From NCBI GenBank assembly GCA_947072565.1, contig CAMTIM010000043.1, positions 124,001 to 188,000 on the forward strand: a stretch of 64,000 nucleotides of DNA, in the 5' to 3' direction. Each line of letters begins with the position of its first letter. Positions within the stretch are counted from its first letter, which is position 1. Positions 52,799 through 62,082 of this stretch are shown here, piece by piece. The translations under genes were made by a program, and so were the position numbers. Origin of the DNA: an uncultured Peptostreptococcaceae bacterium (lineage in GTDB: Bacteria > Bacillota > Clostridia > Peptostreptococcales > Peptostreptococcaceae). The notes under the pieces were generated by a model. That model did no database searches and was not told the DNA's origin. It worked only from the letters and a program-made list of their open reading frames with translations.

Positions 52799-53572
52799 CT
52801 ACATATATTTTTTCATATTTTTCAAAGCATTTTTTTCGATTCTTGATACTTGAGCTTGAGATATTCCAATCTCATCTGCCACTTCTATTTGAGTTCGCCC
52901 TTTATAAAATCTTAAATCTAGCACTAACTTTTCCCTATTGTTTAATTTTTTAATTGCTTCTTTAAGTGCTATCTCTTGTAACCAATTTTCGTCTGTATCT
53001 TTTTTATCTTGCACTTGATCCATTACAAATATAGCATCTCCATTATCTTGGTATACCGGATCAAATAATGATATAGGATCTTGTATTGCATCTAGTGCCA
53101 TAACTACATCTTCTACTGCTAGTTCTAGTTCTTTTGCTATCTCAGACACTGTAGGCTCTTTTGAATTAGCTCTAACTAGTCTTTCTCTAACTTGCAAAGC
53201 TTTGTATGCTACGTCCTTTAATGATCTACTAACTCTTATAGGATTATTGTCTCTTAAATATCTTCTTATCTCACCTATAATCATAGGAACTGCATAAGTT
53301 GAAAATCTTACATTTTGGCTTAAATCAAAATTGTCTATAGCCTTTATCAGACCTATACATCCTATTTGGAATAAATCATCTACATTCTCTCCTCTATTAT
53401 TGAACTTTTGTATCACACTTAAAACTAGTCTTAGATTTCCTCTTACAAACTGCTGTCTTGCTTCTTCGTCTCCAGCTTTTATTTTCACAAAAAGCTCCAT
53501 CATTTGCTTATTTTTAAGAACTGGAAGCTCAGATGTATTTACACCACAGATTTCAACTTTATTTATTTGCAT
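52799..53572 (-). CDS. sigG: Late forespore sigma factor SigG
   Basis: 257 residues, sigma-70 family. Region 2 has NVDDLFQIGCIGLIKAIDNF, region 2.4 LRDNNPIRVSRSLKDVAYKA, and region 4 EIGISQAQVSRIEKNALKNMK. The N-terminal NKVEICGVNTSELPVLKN is characteristic of SigG. It drives late forespore genes. It follows sigE after 87 bp, with a weak sigF/sigG-like promoter between (about 53610-53638). Confidence 0.97.
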   Translation of the reverse strand: MQINKVEICGVNTSELPVLKNKQMMELFVKIKAGDEEARQQFVRGNLRLVLSVIQKFNNRGENVDDLFQIGCIGLIKAIDNFDLSQNVRFSTYAVPMIIGEIRRYLRDNNPIRVSRSLKDVAYKALQVRERLVRANSKEPTVSEIAKELELAVEDVVMALDAIQDPISLFDPVYQDNGDAIFVMDQVQDKKDTDENWLQEIALKEAIKKLNNREKLVLDLRFYKGRTQIEVADEIGISQAQVSRIEKNALKNMKKYM

Positions 53573-53609
53573 ACATTTCAGTCCTTTCTTAAAAGTTTTA
53601 TCTATATGA

Positions 53610-53638
53610 AATTATTTACACATCATATATTTTTATAC
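53610..53638 (-). promoter_or_regulatory. Possible forespore (sigF/sigG-type) promoter of sigG
   Basis: GTATA (53634-53638) followed after a short spacer by TGTAAATAAT on the minus strand. It approximates the forespore consensus but with mismatches and a short spacer. Confidence 0.35.
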
Positions 53639-53659
53639 TTTTAAGAAGAAATTATTTAT

Positions 53660-54382
53660 TTATACAAATTTTTTCATTTCTTTTCTTAATCTAGAAATTA
53701 TCTTTTTTTCTAGTCTAGAAATGTAAGATTGAGATATTCCAAGCATGTTAGCAACTTCTTTTTGAGTTTTTTCTCTTCCTCTTGTCGTTAATCCAAATCT
53801 TAATTCCATAATTTGCTTTTCTCTATCTGACAACCTATCAAGTGCCATAACTAATAAATCCTTATCTATCTCTTCTTCTATTATTTTATATATCTCATCA
53901 TTTTCAGTTCCTAACACATCTGATAATAAAAGTTCGTTTCCATCTAAATCTACATTTAAAGGTTCATCAAAAGAAACTTCAGTTTTCTTTTTATTATTTT
54001 TTCTAAGATACATTAATATTTCATTTTCTATACATCTTGAAGCATATGTTGCTAATTTTATATTTTTATTTAACTTAAATGTATTTACAGCTTTGATTAA
54101 GCCTATCGTTCCTATAGATATTAAATCTTCTACATCAATTCCTGTATTTTCAAACTTTCTAGATATATATACTACTAATCTTAAATTTCGCTCTATTAAA
54201 ATAGCTTTTACACTTTCATCATGTTCTAATTTTTGCAATATCTCATTTTCTTCATCTGGTTTTAAAGGTGGTGGAAGTATATTTACTCCACCCATGTAAT
54301 AAATTCCTTTTGGTTTTATTATACCTAACTTAATTAATATAGATATGAATTTGTTAAATACTTTGGACATTAGTGATTTCAT
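53660..54382 (-). CDS. sigE: Mother-cell sigma factor SigE (pro-form)
   Basis: 240 residues. An amphipathic pro-sequence of about 27 residues precedes [13 protein letters not shown]. Region 2 has [22 protein letters not shown], and region 4 has [17 protein letters not shown]. SpoIIGA, encoded just upstream, removes the pro-sequence once signalled from the forespore. Start ATG 54382 after GGGGGAGA. Confidence 0.97.
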   Translation of the reverse strand: MKSLMSKVFNKFISILIKLGIIKPKGIYYMGGVNILPPPLKPDEENEILQKLEHDESVKAILIERNLRLVVYISRKFENTGIDVEDLISIGTIGLIKAVNTFKLNKNIKLATYASRCIENEILMYLRKNNKKKTEVSFDEPLNVDLDGNELLLSDVLGTENDEIYKIIEEEIDKDLLVMALDRLSDREKQIMELRFGLTTRGREKTQKEVANMLGISQSYISRLEKKIISRLRKEMKKFV

Positions 54383-54409
54383 TTTTATCTCCCCCTTTAA
54401 TTTATATAT

Positions 54410-55252
54410 CTAAACTTCTGACAATAAACATGGATTTAATATTGCATTGTACTCACAATCATTAAAATTAGAAATACCTAATATTATATTACCTATTTTA
54501 TTTTCATCTACTTCTATGTAATCTGCTTTTAGACCTAATATAATACTACCTTTGCTACTTCCTGCATGTTTGTACGGAATTAATCTTATTCTCGATGAAA
54601 TTTCATCATCTAATAAATTTATAAGTTCTTCTGCCTTCATCATATCAATATTTTCATAATCATAATTAATAAGAGCTTCTGGTAGCACATCTTTCAATGC
54701 ACTTGATTTAACAATAACAACATCATTATTACTCATAGGATCTTTTAATAAATTCCCACTATCTAATAGAGCTTTACAACTACATCTTTTACCTAAAAAA
54801 TTTATATTTACAGTCTTTGTAAATTCTTTAAGCTGTTTAATTGTCTTTATATCGTTATATATGTACTTTAGTAGTTCACAACTTACATATGCACAAATTA
54901 TTATAAAAGATATTTTCATATGATCTATACCTGTAAAATAAATTATAAAAAAAGTGGTTCCAGATATAAAAATATTTACTAAATAAAAAACAAGAACTAT
55001 GCTCATATACTCTTTTTTATTTTTATATGTAAATGCTAAAAGAGTTATAATTGTCATAATTAATATTTTAAATGGTATCGTAAACAATATATCTAGTTGA
55101 GGATAAATATATGCTACAGAGTAAATAGCCCCTAAAGATGCACCTATAATTTTTTTTTTATTGCTATTATATTTTTTTGTTAGAATAGAAGTACAACTTA
55201 TAATAATATAATTTATTAATAGGTTTTCTATAACGTAGTATTCCATATACAT
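54410..55252 (-). CDS. spoIIGA: Sigma-E processing aspartic protease SpoIIGA
   Basis: 280 residues. Five membrane segments fill the first 140 residues. The soluble protease domain has the active-site ALLDSGNLLKDP near residue 170 and later IPYKHAGSSKGSIILGLKAD. It works as a dimer at the septum to cut pro-SigE. The ATG at 55252 follows GGGGGGA at good spacing. It forms an operon with sigE. Confidence 0.95.
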   Translation of the reverse strand: MYMEYYVIENLLINYIIISCTSILTKKYNSNKKKIIGASLGAIYSVAYIYPQLDILFTIPFKILIMTIITLLAFTYKNKKEYMSIVLVFYLVNIFISGTTFFIIYFTGIDHMKISFIIICAYVSCELLKYIYNDIKTIKQLKEFTKTVNINFLGKRCSCKALLDSGNLLKDPMSNNDVVIVKSSALKDVLPEALINYDYENIDMMKAEELINLLDDEISSRIRLIPYKHAGSSKGSIILGLKADYIEVDENKIGNIILGISNFNDCEYNAILNPCLLSEV

Positions 55253-55281
55253 TGCATAGTCCCCCCTTTACCTTTGCTTAT

Positions 55282-55329
55282 ATTATAAATTAGTAGTTAC
55301 AAAATTTTATGTCATTTTTAATGGTCGAA
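55282..55329 (-). promoter_or_regulatory. Promoter region of spoIIGA-sigE
   Basis: A good -10 (TATAAT at 55282-55287) with no clear -35 at 17 bp. TTCGACC at 55323-55329 is one base from the Spo0A box, on the strand and distance used at spoIIG promoters. Spo0A control is expected for this operon but this site is only a candidate. Confidence 0.4.
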
Positions 55330-55354
55330 ATGCATTTATTTTACTGTAAGAAAA

Positions 55355-55386
55355 CACAAAAAAAGAAAGCATTCAGCTTTCTTTTT
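55355..55386 (-). terminator. Orphan terminator between ftsZ and spoIIGA
   Basis: AAGAAAGC pairs with GCTTTCTT, then five more T on the minus strand. It lies 180 bp beyond the ftsZ terminator, with no gene between. Confidence 0.75.
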
Positions 55387-55560
55387 AACTTCTAAATTCA
55401 CCCTGTATTTTAAATATATTTATTTAAATGGCTATATTAGAATGTTTCTTTATAATATTTATTCAATAATGTCCATTTTTATACCTATATTTTAACTTTT
55501 TTTATTTATACTAATTTGTAGAAATTGACCTCTACAAGTAATATTTGCTCTTAATTTAGT
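55387..55560 (-). other. Gene-free stretch that may encode a small RNA
   Basis: About 175 AT-rich bases between the ftsZ terminator and the orphan terminator. No credible frame with a ribosome site is present. A transcript ending at 55355 would have to start here or read through ftsZ. I see no promoter I would defend. Confidence 0.3.
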
Positions 55561-55564
55561 GCAT

Positions 55565-55591
55565 AAAAAAAGAAGCCATATAGACTTCTTT
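55565..55591 (-). terminator. Terminator after ftsZ
   Basis: AAGAAGTC pairs with GGCTTCTT around TATAT, then a T-run on the minus strand. Confidence 0.8.
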
Positions 55592-55594
55592 AAA

Positions 55595-56734
55595 TTATCT
55601 TCTTCTTCTTAAAAATGTTGGAATTTCCATATCATCTTCTTCAACAACATTTACTTTTTTAGTTTCTTCTCTTGTCATTATTATTTCTTCTTTTTCTTCT
55701 GGCTTTTGTATTGGTGCTGTATTTAAAGTAGGTCTTTGTGCTAACTTTGGTTTCTCAGCTATATCAAAGCTCATATCTTTATTATCATCAAATCCTGTAG
55801 CTATTACAGTTATTTTTATTTCTTCACCTAAATCTTCTCTTATAGATGCTCCAAATATAATATTAGCTTCTGGGTCACATGACTCATTAACTAAAGTTGA
55901 TGCTTCATTTATTTCTAATAATCCTAAGTTAGGACCACCTGTTATATTAAGTAATACACCTCTTGCTCCTCTTATTGATGTTTCAAGAAGTGGTGATTGT
56001 ATAGCTAGTCTTGCTGCTTCAAGTGCTCTATTTTCACCTGATGCGCTACCTAATCCCATATGTGCTAGTCCTTGTTCTTTCATTACTGAAGTAACGTCAG
56101 CAAAGTCTAAGTTTATAAGACCTGGAACTGCTATTAAATCTGATATAGATTGTATACCTTGTTTTAATACATCATCAGCTATAGAGAATGCATCTAACAT
56201 AGATGTATTTTTTTGTACTATCTGTAAAAGTCTATCATTTGGAATAGTTATTAATGTATCAACTTTTGATTTTAATTCAGATATACCACTTTCTGCATTT
56301 TTCATTCTAACTTTTCCTTCAAATACGAAAGGTTTAGTAACTACCCCTACAGTAAGTATTCCCATTTCTTTTGCAAGTTGAGCTATAACAGGTGCTGCTC
56401 CTGTACCTGTTCCTCCACCCATACCAGCAGTTACGAATACCATATCTGATCCTTGAAGTACTTTAACTATCTCATCTTTACTTTCTTCTGCGGCTCTTTT
56501 ACCAACTTCAGGATTTGCTCCTGCTCCAAGCCCTCTCGTTAATTTCTCGCCTATTTGAATTTTATATTCAGCTTTTGATGTAAGTAAAGCTTGCTTATCT
56601 GTGTTAACGGCTATGAATTCAACTCCTTGAAGTTGAGCTTCAACCATTCTATTGACAGCGTTGTTTCCTCCGCCACCTGCGCCTATTACCTTGATTTGAG
56701 CAAGACCATCTGTTTCTACGTCAAAGTTTAGCAT
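55595..56734 (-). CDS. ftsZ: Cell-division GTPase FtsZ
   Basis: 379 residues. The tubulin GTP-binding loop is [13 protein letters not shown] near residue 105, and the T7 loop region is [12 protein letters not shown]. The C-terminal linker is short and charged, ending in the peptide [10 protein letters not shown] that binds partners such as SepF. FtsZ polymerises into the division ring. It lies between the small basic protein gene and spoIIGA. Confidence 0.97.
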   Translation of the reverse strand: MLNFDVETDGLAQIKVIGAGGGGNNAVNRMVEAQLQGVEFIAVNTDKQALLTSKAEYKIQIGEKLTRGLGAGANPEVGKRAAEESKDEIVKVLQGSDMVFVTAGMGGGTGTGAAPVIAQLAKEMGILTVGVVTKPFVFEGKVRMKNAESGISELKSKVDTLITIPNDRLLQIVQKNTSMLDAFSIADDVLKQGIQSISDLIAVPGLINLDFADVTSVMKEQGLAHMGLGSASGENRALEAARLAIQSPLLETSIRGARGVLLNITGGPNLGLLEINEASTLVNESCDPEANIIFGASIREDLGEEIKITVIATGFDDNKDMSFDIAEKPKLAQRPTLNTAPIQKPEEKEEIIMTREETKKVNVVEEDDMEIPTFLRRRR

Positions 56735-56840
56735 CTATTAAACCTCCTTATTTTATGATTGTAAATAAATATATGTATTAATTATATCATTTAATCTTTT
56801 AATTTTGTTAATATTTAACTAAGTTATTCCACAAAAATAT

Positions 56841-57194
56841 TCATTTTCCTCTTTTTTTATTCCTCATATTTATAACAATATTTCTCCTAATTGTTGATAA
56901 ATTGTCAAATATTCTCGATCCGAATACCAATATAGCGACATAATAAAGCGGGATACCCAGTCTATCGCCTATATATGTCAGTATCATAGCTAATAGTGCA
57001 TTGCCTATGAACCCTGTTAAAAATATTATATTATCATATTTGCTTTCAAATCCTGATTTAACCGCTCCAAATATAGAGTCCATAGTTGCAAGTATTGCTA
57101 CAGACATATATAATGAGTAATCTATAGGATAAGTAAATGGAATATAATATCCAACTACGACTCCAAGTGCTAAGCCTGCTAATATCCATATCAA
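56841..57194 (-). CDS. sbp: Small basic family membrane protein (DUF1290)
   Basis: 117 residues with three or four hydrophobic segments. The N-terminus WILAGLALGVVVGYYIP and SIFGAVKSGFESKYD fit the small basic protein encoded with ftsZ and DUF881 genes. The function is unknown. A TTG at 57194, after AAGGTGA, is the most likely start; the GTG at 57203 lies in that ribosome site. Confidence 0.85.
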   Translation of the reverse strand: MIWILAGLALGVVVGYYIPFTYPIDYSLYMSVAILATMDSIFGAVKSGFESKYDNIIFLTGFIGNALLAMILTYIGDRLGIPLYYVAILVFGSRIFDNLSTIRRNIVINMRNKKRGK

Positions 57195-57273
57195 AATAAT
57201 CACCTTCTTTATTTTACTTTGAAACCCCTACATTTTTCAAGGTTTTTAATGTTTTTTATATAGATTTTTTATA

Positions 57274-57948
57274 TTAGTTTATTGTTATACCATCTTTTTG
57301 TTCAACTTTTATATAAATTCCGTATCCATCTTTTAGCAAATTTGCATAAGATTGGGGTGAAATCATTGATGCCATTAAGATATCTTTATCTCCTATAGCA
57401 CCTATAATAAAAGGTTGTCCATATGTTTTATCATTTACAGTTATAGTAGCACCAGAGCATTTTATTTTACTTAAAGGCAAGAGCCTCTCTCCATTTATAG
57501 ATAAAGCTTTGGCTCCAGATTTTTTCAAATCATTTATAACTCTTATTATATCTATATCATGAACAATTAAATCATTTGGATTTTGGCCACTAGCTAACTC
57601 TTTATCACTATCCTTTATAGTAATTATAACACCATCTCCGCTTACTTTTGACATTCCACTCATTTCTTTAAAAAATTTTAATTCTTCTTCCATTAAATCT
57701 GGAATAGATTTATTCTCATCTTCCATTACTTTTTTATAATTTTCTAATTTCTTTTCATAACTTATCTTTGTTTCTTTTAGTTTTCTTACTTCTTTTTTTG
57801 TTTTTTCTATTTGACTTTCAATCTCTTTTTTATTTTCTAAAGTAATATACATTTTATTAGAATCTAAAGACTTTATATACGTTGATATTAAAATGCCAAA
57901 TATAAATGCACTAAATATAAATATTTTTTTCTTTATAATTTTACGCAT
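57274..57948 (-). CDS. DUF881 family protein, copy 2
   Basis: 224 residues. An N-terminal membrane helix, a coiled coil (about 35-80) and the DUF881 core with VSGDGVIITIKDS, INDLKKSGAKALSINGERL and GQPFIIGAIGD. It lies outside the membrane by topology. It is similar to the gene before it (2 bp away) and probably came from duplication. DUF881 proteins accompany divIB and ftsZ in clostridia, with unknown roles in division. Confidence 0.87.
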   Translation of the reverse strand: MRKIIKKKIFIFSAFIFGILISTYIKSLDSNKMYITLENKKEIESQIEKTKKEVRKLKETKISYEKKLENYKKVMEDENKSIPDLMEEELKFFKEMSGMSKVSGDGVIITIKDSDKELASGQNPNDLIVHDIDIIRVINDLKKSGAKALSINGERLLPLSKIKCSGATITVNDKTYGQPFIIGAIGDKDILMASMISPQSYANLLKDGYGIYIKVEQKDGITIN

Positions 57949-57950
57949 AA

Positions 57951-58643
57951 TTACCTCTTATCCGCACTTGAGTCAATTAATTTACTATGCCCATTTATAT
58001 TCATTTTCGTTTCTTTTTTTATCTCAATCTTACAATTATAGTACTTTTCCATCTCCCAAATGATGCCGTATTTAATTTGTAAAGCTGAAGCTAAAGTGTC
58101 TGGATCTCCAATTGCTTTTATTATTATTGGTTCATCTATTTTTATATCATTTATAAATAAACTATCACCTTTTAAATGTATATATGTATTTGAAATAACT
58201 CTTTCCCCATTTATTGATATTGCATTTGCTTGTGCTGAATTTAGTTTATTTATCATAGATAATATTAAATCATAATTATATATTATACTTTGACTACTAT
58301 TTGATTTTGCCCCTGAATTTTGGTCAATATTAACTTCTATCCCTTTTCCAGATACATTAGTATACCCAGCTAACGTTTCATATTTGCCTATTTCAGCTTC
58401 AAGTTTATCGTCGCCTTGATCGCCTTGATACTTATTTATTTTATCTTCTATGGCTTTATTCTCAGCTTTAAGATCACTTTCTTCTTTTTTTAATCCTCTC
58501 AACTCTACAGCTAATTGCTCTCCTCTTTTAGAAGTTGTCATTCCATTATTCTCTGTATCTATGGTTTTTAACTGTAAACTTATAAGAATACCTAGTATTA
58601 TACTGCAAATTACTAAGCTTTTATAAGCCTTTTTCTTTTGCAA
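57951..58643 (-). CDS. DUF881 family protein, copy 1
   Basis: About 230 residues. A membrane helix (SLVICSIILGILISLQL), a coiled coil and the DUF881 core (VSGKGIEVNI, INKLNSAQANAISINGERV, DEPIIIKAIGD). The start is probably a TTG at 58643 or 58646, after AAGGGGTGA; the GTG of the longer frame overlaps that site. It follows divIB by some 30 bp. Confidence 0.85.
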   Translation of the reverse strand: MQKKKAYKSLVICSIILGILISLQLKTIDTENNGMTTSKRGEQLAVELRGLKKEESDLKAENKAIEDKINKYQGDQGDDKLEAEIGKYETLAGYTNVSGKGIEVNIDQNSGAKSNSSQSIIYNYDLILSMINKLNSAQANAISINGERVISNTYIHLKGDSLFINDIKIDEPIIIKAIGDPDTLASALQIKYGIIWEMEKYYNCKIEIKKETKMNINGHSKLIDSSADKR

Positions 58644-58671
58644 CAAAATCACCCCTTATCTAAATTACTAT

Positions 58672-59406
58672 TTAAGGTCTATATATAGGATTACTTCCAG
58701 AAATAAAATCTATCGTTCCTCCATTTACATGCTTTCCTTGTAAATCTGACAAAATAGAACTTATCATCGCAATATTATACTCTATTTTTTTATCATTAGG
58801 TAATATTATTTTTATATCGTCTTTTGTGTACATATTTATAATATCATTTTTTTGCAAATTAATTTTATTTATTTTTTTGTAAAGATTATTTTTCTTCATA
58901 GATTCTAATAAATATAGTAACCTTTTTTTAGTCTCTTCATTCTTAAAATCTATGCTTTGATTATCATTTAATTTATATTTTATTTCTACGATAGGATTTT
59001 CTTCACTTCCATCTAATTTTTCTATTTTTTGTATTAGCTTTCCTTTAGTGTCTATATAACAATACTTATTTTCATCTTTAAGCGTTGCAGCTATCTCTTT
59101 TTCTATAATCAATATTTTTAATTTATTAGGTATACTTCTTTTTACTTTTACACTTTCTATGTATTTATTTTCCATCAAAGATTTTTCCATTTCTTTTGCA
59201 TTGTACATAAATATATTTTTATCTTCTTTTATGTCTAGTACTTTAATTATTTCGTCTTTTTGGACTCTTTTGTTTCCTTCTATATTTACATTTGTGCTAT
59301 TAAATAAATTGCTATTTAAAGTTATATATATAAATATTATTATCATTAACATAAAGCTTAGCAAAATCATTAATTTGCTAGTATTATGTTTTTTATATTT
59401 TTTCAT
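58672..59406 (-). CDS. divIB: Cell-division protein DivIB/FtsQ
   Basis: 244 residues. One N-terminal membrane helix, then the POTRA domain (NVNIEGNKRVQKDEIIKVLD, IPNKLKILIIEKEI) and the FtsQ beta domain to VNGGTIDFISGSNPIYRP. It scaffolds the septal peptidoglycan machinery outside the membrane. It follows murA and a terminator, so it has its own promoter or relies on readthrough. Confidence 0.92.
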   Translation of the reverse strand: MKKYKKHNTSKLMILLSFMLMIIIFIYITLNSNLFNSTNVNIEGNKRVQKDEIIKVLDIKEDKNIFMYNAKEMEKSLMENKYIESVKVKRSIPNKLKILIIEKEIAATLKDENKYCYIDTKGKLIQKIEKLDGSEENPIVEIKYKLNDNQSIDFKNEETKKRLLYLLESMKKNNLYKKINKINLQKNDIINMYTKDDIKIILPNDKKIEYNIAMISSILSDLQGKHVNGGTIDFISGSNPIYRP

Positions 59407-59469
59407 ATTTATACTCCCTCTCTTATTTTTTTATATAACTAATAAATACAACTAAATATGCACTTTTTC

Positions 59470-59502
59470 CTTCAAAATAATAAAAGGCTTAATAGCCTTT
59501 TA
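59470..59502 (-). terminator. Terminator overlapping the murA stop
   Basis: AAAAGGC pairs with GCCTTTT, then ATTATTTT on the minus strand. The first arm is in the last murA codons. Confidence 0.75.
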
Positions 59503-60769
59503 TCACTTCTATATCCTCTACTTTTACTATCTGAGCACCTAATTCTCTTAATATACTCTCAATATTTTCATATCCTCTTTCAATATGGTATATATTTGAG
59601 ATCTCAGTTTCTCCTTCTATTGCTAACGCAGCTAGTATAAGAGATGCTCCTCCTCTTAAATCTGGAGACGATACATTTGCATTATAAAGCCTATCAACGC
59701 CTTTTACTATACACATTTTTTCCGTTATACATTTAATATCTGCACCTAATTTAACAAGCTCGCTACAATGCATAAATCTATTTTCAAAAATAGTTTCATT
59801 GAATATAGTACTTCCATTAGATATTGACATAAGTGCCATTAATTGAGCTTGCATGTCTGTTGGAAATCCAGGGTGTGGAGAAGTTTTTACTAAATCTATA
59901 GCTTGTATAATCTTTGGTGGTTTAAGTTTTAAGCCTTCTTTTGTATATTCTATTTCACATCCAGCATCTCTTAACTTATCATTTATAGGCTCCATATGAG
60001 TTCTTACCACCTTATCTACTTCCAAACACCCTCCAGTCATCGCAGAGGCCACCATATACGTTCCTATGGCTATTCTATCAGGGATAACATTGTATTCTAC
60101 TTCATGTAATGAATCTACTCCTTCGATTTCTATATAACTAGTTCCTGCCCCTTTTATTTTTGCTCCCATTGAATTTAGAAAAAATTGTAAATCTTCTATT
60201 TCAGGTTCTCTTGCTGCATTGTATATTTTTGTTATACCTTTAGCCCTAACTGCAGCTAACATTGTATTTTCTGTGGCTCCCACACTAGGAAACTCAAGAT
60301 TTACAGTATTTCCTACTAATCTATCTCTAAAGCATCTTATAAATCCCTCTTCTTCTTGTATCCTTATTCCTAATTTTTTTAGAGATTTAAGGTGTAAATC
60401 TATAGGTCTTGCCCCTATTGCACATCCTCCTGGATGGCTTATTTTTATATAATCAAGTCTTCCTATCATAGCACCCATTATGATTATTGAAGATCTCATT
60501 TTTCTAACATATTGTTCTTCTATTTCCATAGAATTTATATTTGAACTATCTATAATTAATGTTCCACTTTCATAGCTTGTCTTACATCCAATGCTTTCTA
60601 ATATTTTCATCATAACGTATACATCAGATATATCCGGTACATTATGGATTGTGCTTATACTTTCATTAAGTATAGTTGCTGCCATGATAGGTAATATGGA
60701 ATTTTTAGCTCCTCTTATTGATAACCTACCTTCTATTTTGTTTTTTCCACTAATTATATACTTAGACAA
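59489..60769 (-). CDS. murA: UDP-GlcNAc 1-carboxyvinyltransferase
   Basis: 426 residues. It carries out the first committed step of peptidoglycan synthesis, using phosphoenolpyruvate. The catalytic Cys is in GGCAIGARPIDLHLK near residue 117; having Cys there predicts fosfomycin binding. The start is TTG at 60769, six bases after GGGGGG. That ribosome site is buried in a long hairpin, so translation is probably limited. Confidence 0.95.
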   Translation of the reverse strand: MSKYIISGKNKIEGRLSIRGAKNSILPIMAATILNESISTIHNVPDISDVYVMMKILESIGCKTSYESGTLIIDSSNINSMEIEEQYVRKMRSSIIIMGAMIGRLDYIKISHPGGCAIGARPIDLHLKSLKKLGIRIQEEEGFIRCFRDRLVGNTVNLEFPSVGATENTMLAAVRAKGITKIYNAAREPEIEDLQFFLNSMGAKIKGAGTSYIEIEGVDSLHEVEYNVIPDRIAIGTYMVASAMTGGCLEVDKVVRTHMEPINDKLRDAGCEIEYTKEGLKLKPPKIIQAIDLVKTSPHPGFPTDMQAQLMALMSISNGSTIFNETIFENRFMHCSELVKLGADIKCITEKMCIVKGVDRLYNANVSSPDLRGGASLILAALAIEGETEISNIYHIERGYENIESILRELGAQIVKVEDIEVIKGY

Positions 60770-60772
60770 AGT

Positions 60773-60840
60773 TAACCCCCCTAGTGTTGTATATTAAATC
60801 ATAATGCCTATAATTTAAATATTATGTACTAGAGGGGTTA
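60773..60840 (-). promoter_or_regulatory. Long hairpin covering the murA ribosome site
   Basis: On the minus strand TAACCCCTCTAGT (60840-60828) pairs over 13 bp with ACTAGGGGGGTTA (60785-60773). Inside it ATATTTAAATTATA pairs over 13 bp, with one bulge, to TATGATTTAATAT, leaving the loop GGCAT. The second outer arm contains the murA Shine-Dalgarno (GGGGGG, 60776-60781). No T-run follows, so it is not an ordinary terminator. Confidence 0.75.
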
Positions 60841-60844
60841 TATG

Positions 60845-62068
60845 TTACTTTTTCTTTATTCCTATTACTTTAGGTTCTTTTTGTGTTTCTATATTATTTT
60901 CACTATTTTCTATTTTTTCATTCTTTTTAACTGTCTTATTTTCTTTGTTTGATGATTTTTTTTGATTCTCGTTATATATTTTCATAACCTCAGCATATAT
61001 AAGGTCTATTGCTTCTGGCTTCCCTATTTCTTTACTTGCATTAGCCATATCCATTAATTTTTCTTTATCTCCTAAAAGTTTAAACACTTCTTCATTTAAT
61101 TTTTCTGGAGTTAAATCTTTTTCTAATATAGCTACTCCACCACCTTGATTTTCAATACTCTTAGCATTGTACTCTTGGTGGTTCTCAGCAGTATAAGCTT
61201 TAGGTATTATTATAGATGGTTTACCAAGTGCTGTTATTTCAGCTAAAGATATTGCACCAGCACTACCAATTACTATATCACTAGCAGCTAGTGCATTAGC
61301 CATATCTTCTAGGTACGGAACAACTCTTTGATATGGCTTTAGAGCTATATTTGATATGCTGTTTGAAAATTCTTCATAGTAATATTTTCCTGTTGCAAAT
61401 ATAAATGCAACATCATCTTTTACCATATTTTCTATTACTAATTTCATAGCATTATTTATATCTTCACTTCCTCCACTACCTCCGTAGCAAAGTACCATTT
61501 TTTTATCTTCACTTATACCTAGAGTTCTTCTAGATACATTTTTTCTAGCATTTAATATTTCTTTTCTAACTGGATTTCCTACAAGAACTAATTTTTCTCT
61601 GCTTCCTTCAGGGAATCTCTCATGTGAATCTTCAAAGCTTGTTAAAACTCTAGTTACCATTTTAGACAATATCTTATTAGTAACCCCTGGGAAAGAGTTT
61701 TGCTCATGTATAACCGTAGCTACCTTATTCATAGATGCGTTAAATAATACAGGTCCACTTACATATCCCCCCGTACCTATTACGATATCTGGTTTGAATT
61801 TTTTAACTACTTTTCTTGATTGTTCTAACCCTTTAAATAATTTAAAAACTCTTTTTACGTTATCAAAATCTATTTTTCTTTTAAATCCTTGTACTGTAAC
61901 AGTCTTTAATTCGTATCCATACTTTGGAACTATTTCTGATTCTATTCCTTTTTGAGTACCAACAAATACTATTTCAGCATCAGGATGTTCTTCTTTTATT
62001 CTGTTTGCTATAGCTATGGCTGGATAAACGTGTCCCCCAGTTCCACCGCCTGATAATAAAACTTTCAT
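60845..62068 (-). CDS. murG: UDP-GlcNAc:lipid I N-acetylglucosaminyltransferase
   Basis: 407 residues. It makes lipid II at the inner membrane face. The glycine loop is LLSGGGTGGHVYPAIA at the N-terminus, and VIHEQNSFPGVTN, VLCYGGSGGSEDIN and GSAGAISLAEI follow. The enzyme domain ends near residue 360. About 45 extra residues, rich in Lys, Asn and Glu, follow, and the ordinary family lacks such a tail. It lies 15 bp after spoVE. Confidence 0.95.
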   Translation of the reverse strand: MKVLLSGGGTGGHVYPAIAIANRIKEEHPDAEIVFVGTQKGIESEIVPKYGYELKTVTVQGFKRKIDFDNVKRVFKLFKGLEQSRKVVKKFKPDIVIGTGGYVSGPVLFNASMNKVATVIHEQNSFPGVTNKILSKMVTRVLTSFEDSHERFPEGSREKLVLVGNPVRKEILNARKNVSRRTLGISEDKKMVLCYGGSGGSEDINNAMKLVIENMVKDDVAFIFATGKYYYEEFSNSISNIALKPYQRVVPYLEDMANALAASDIVIGSAGAISLAEITALGKPSIIIPKAYTAENHQEYNAKSIENQGGGVAILEKDLTPEKLNEEVFKLLGDKEKLMDMANASKEIGKPEAIDLIYAEVMKIYNENQKKSSNKENKTVKKNEKIENSENNIETQKEPKVIGIKKK

Positions 62069-62082
62069 TGCATTTTCTCCTG

